Source of the DNA: DTSX01 sp964633465
GTDB lineage: Bacteria > Pseudomonadota > Gammaproteobacteria > Steroidobacterales > UBA11654
Reading direction: 5' to 3'
NCBI GenBank assembly: GCA_964633465.1
Contig: CAZWGB010000058.1
Location: 1-7,485 of the forward strand
Length of the DNA: 7,485 bases
The notes under the pieces were generated by a model. That model was not told where the DNA came from, searched no databases, and worked only from the letters and a program-made list of their open reading frames with translations. Positions 6,175-7,485 of the stretch are shown here, in pieces. Position 1 is the first letter of the stretch. Each line of letters starts with the position of its first letter. A program made the position numbers and the translations under genes.

Positions 6175-6804
6175 ATGCCTGGATTATTTATCACAATAGA
6201 AGGAATAGAATGTGTCGGAAAATCTACCAACACAAAATTTATTGCAAATTATTTAAAAAAAAGGGGTATCAAGACCCATCAAACTAGGGAGCCGGGGGGA
6301 ACCTTATTGGCAGAAAAAATAAGAAACATCCTGCTCTTCCAAGAAAATGAAAATATTTCTCCTCTCAGTGAATTATTTTTATTATTTGCTGCTAGAGATG
6401 CAAACATACAACAAGTAGTTAAACCAGCTTTGCAAGATGGCAGGTGGGTAATTTGTGACCGCTTTACCGATGCAAGTTTTGCTTATCAGGGTTTCGGAAG
6501 AGAACTAGGCTATAAAACTGTAGCAGCGTTTAAAGAAATAGTTCATGCAAATTTTGAACCGAATATCACTTTTTTATTGGATGCACCATTAAATGTGATA
6601 AGAAGTAGAAGAAAATTAAATGCGCATGATCGTTTTGAGTCTGAAAGCGATGTCTTTTTTAACAAAGTTAGAAATGGTTACTTGGAAATAGCCGAGCGTT
6701 TTCCAGAGCGAGTTAGGGTAATAGATGCCTCAAAACCTATTGAAGATGTTCAGACTCAAATTGTAAAACACCTGAAGGAATTAGTTAAAAATAATGCCGA
6801 TTGA
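6175..6804 (+). CDS. tmk: Thymidylate kinase (dTMP kinase)
   Basis: The enzyme phosphorylates dTMP to dTDP with ATP, the step before dTTP for DNA synthesis. The 209-residue protein has the P-loop GIECVGKS (10-17), the dTMP-site motif TREPGGT (37-43), CDRFTDASFAYQG (94-106) with the DR[YF] signature, and an Arg-rich LID segment RSRRKLNAHDRFES (143-156). FFNKVRNGYLEIA (161-173) matches the C-terminal helix of bacterial enzymes. The Arg-rich LID and the plain P-loop fit the bacterial class II arrangement. C13 in the P-loop replaces the glycine most common at that spot (EGxxGxGK); the core GxxxxGKS is intact, so activity is expected. The ATG start has no strong Shine-Dalgarno. The last 11 nt overlap holB, so the two are probably translationally coupled. 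Confidence 0.95.
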   Translation: MPGLFITIEGIECVGKSTNTKFIANYLKKRGIKTHQTREPGGTLLAEKIRNILLFQENENISPLSELFLLFAARDANIQQVVKPALQDGRWVICDRFTDASFAYQGFGRELGYKTVAAFKEIVHANFEPNITFLLDAPLNVIRSRRKLNAHDRFESESDVFFNKVRNGYLEIAERFPERVRVIDASKPIEDVQTQIVKHLKELVKNNAD

Positions 6805-7485
6805 TTCGTTAACATGGTTGTATCCGAATTACCTTAATTTATCGAGTTTAGTAAAAACACACGATAATGCTCATGGTCTTCTGTTGGTGGGGCATTCAGG
6901 AATTGGAAAAAGAATACTAGCCTTCCAATTGGCTGGTGATTATTTAGATTCAGAGAAACTTAAGCCAAAAGCTAGAGCTACATTTGCAACTACTGCAAAT
7001 GAATATCATGACTCAGATTTATTCCATCCCGACTGTCATTTTGTTTGCCCAGAAGAAAATAAAACAAGCATTGGTATCGATAAAATCAGAGAGCTAAAAA
7101 ATGACTGCTTATATAAAACTAGCCAAAAAGGAAAAGGAAAGGTTGGCATCATATACCCTGCAGAGTTAATGCAACGTCCTGCAGCTACAAGTCTACTCAA
7201 ATTCTTAGAAGAACCGCCCGATGAAACACTTTTGATACTCGTAGCAGAAAATATCCATAACCTCCCAGAAACAATCATCAGTAGAGTGCAGATTCACAAT
7301 ATAAAAAAGCCATCATTTGAAGAAACAGTCAGTTGGCTAGATAATGAAAAAACAAAAAAAGACTGGCGAGAAATTATTAATTTATTGGGATCAAGACCAT
7401 TACTAATTAATGAACTTGGATATGAATCCTTACATAAAAAGATCAACAAAATTTCTATGGATGTCGATTCGTTAGTATTAAAACA
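6794..7485 (+). CDS. holB: DNA polymerase III delta-prime subunit, N-terminal part (cut by window end)
   Basis: Delta-prime is part of the clamp loader that places the beta sliding clamp on primed DNA. The first 230 codons are present and run off the window. They show GHSGIGKR (33-40) at the Walker A site, HPDCHFV (78-84), IGIDKIREL (93-101), and LLKFLEEPPDETLLIL (134-149), the classical delta-prime/gamma signature. ISRVQIH (162-168) corresponds to the trans-acting arginine finger motif SRC, with the Arg kept and the Cys changed to Val. The segment between the Walker site and HPD (about 50-78) has no cysteines, whereas E. coli delta-prime binds zinc there through four. The start ATG lies inside tmk (11-nt overlap), the usual gammaproteobacterial neighbour. 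AAGGA at 6775-6779 is a distant Shine-Dalgarno. The call is secure despite the divergence. Confidence 0.92.
   Translation, partial: MPIDSLTWLYPNYLNLSSLVKTHDNAHGLLLVGHSGIGKRILAFQLAGDYLDSEKLKPKARATFATTANEYHDSDLFHPDCHFVCPEENKTSIGIDKIRELKNDCLYKTSQKGKGKVGIIYPAELMQRPAATSLLKFLEEPPDETLLILVAENIHNLPETIISRVQIHNIKKPSFEETVSWLDNEKTKKDWREIINLLGSRPLLINELGYESLHKKINKISMDVDSLVLK

Noticed and set aside
7036..7278. Open frame on the minus strand opposite holB (80 codons)
   Set aside because: It is antisense to the conserved LLKFLEEPP region of holB; no Shine-Dalgarno or recognisable domain.
1..7485. CRISPR arrays, tRNA or rRNA genes, insertion sequences, phage or defence genes
   Set aside because: No regularly spaced direct repeats, no structural RNA signatures, no transposase or integrase motifs and no terminal inverted repeats were seen on either strand.

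Overview
The window is AT-rich, gene-dense bacterial DNA with short spacers, overlapping gene ends and no RNA genes, mobile elements or repeats that I could see. The right half carries a fatty-acid/replication cluster, fabG-acpP-tmk-holB, whose order recalls the gammaproteobacterial fab cluster. Low GC, compact spacing and marine-type lipid/VOC genes would suit a streamlined marine gammaproteobacterium such as SAR86. That placement is inference from gene order and composition, not from a marker gene.

Left region (1-4885), accessory metabolism and transport. The last 22 codons of an unidentified protein (1-69) are followed by an NCS1-family permease of the CodB type (105-1433). Its stop codon overlaps that of the convergent gene on the minus strand. 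That minus-strand operon reads from about 3515 down to 1430: a two-module VOC (glyoxalase-fold) protein, a small ABM-fold monooxygenase-like protein and a crotonase. The crotonase keeps all three acidic residues typical of delta(3,5)-delta(2,4)-dienoyl-CoA isomerase (ECH1). Divergent from the operon, across a spacer of about 100 bp, is a 12-TM MFS transporter of the oxalate/formate or monocarboxylate type (3614-4885). Together this looks like an uptake-plus-catabolism locus: transporters flank oxygenase/lyase-fold enzymes and a beta-oxidation auxiliary enzyme. The substrate cannot be read from the sequence.

Right region (4949-7485), core functions. fabG (3-oxoacyl-ACP reductase) starts at a GTG preceded at promoter distance by a perfect TATAAT, so its mRNA may be leaderless. 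acpP (acyl carrier protein) follows with its own good promoter candidate. A 133-bp spacer then leads to tmk (thymidylate kinase), which overlaps holB (DNA polymerase III delta-prime, cut by the window end) by 11 nt. Compared with the classical fabD-fabG-acpP-fabF-pabC-mltG-tmk-holB order, fabD is missing upstream of fabG, and fabF, pabC and mltG are missing between acpP and tmk. The delta-prime subunit lacks the four zinc-binding cysteines and has SRV in place of the SRC motif.

I found no convincing new biological system. The points most worth checking are the condensed fab/tmk/holB cluster, the possible leaderless fabG, the zinc-less delta-prime, and the VOC-ABM-dienoyl-CoA isomerase operon between two transporters.
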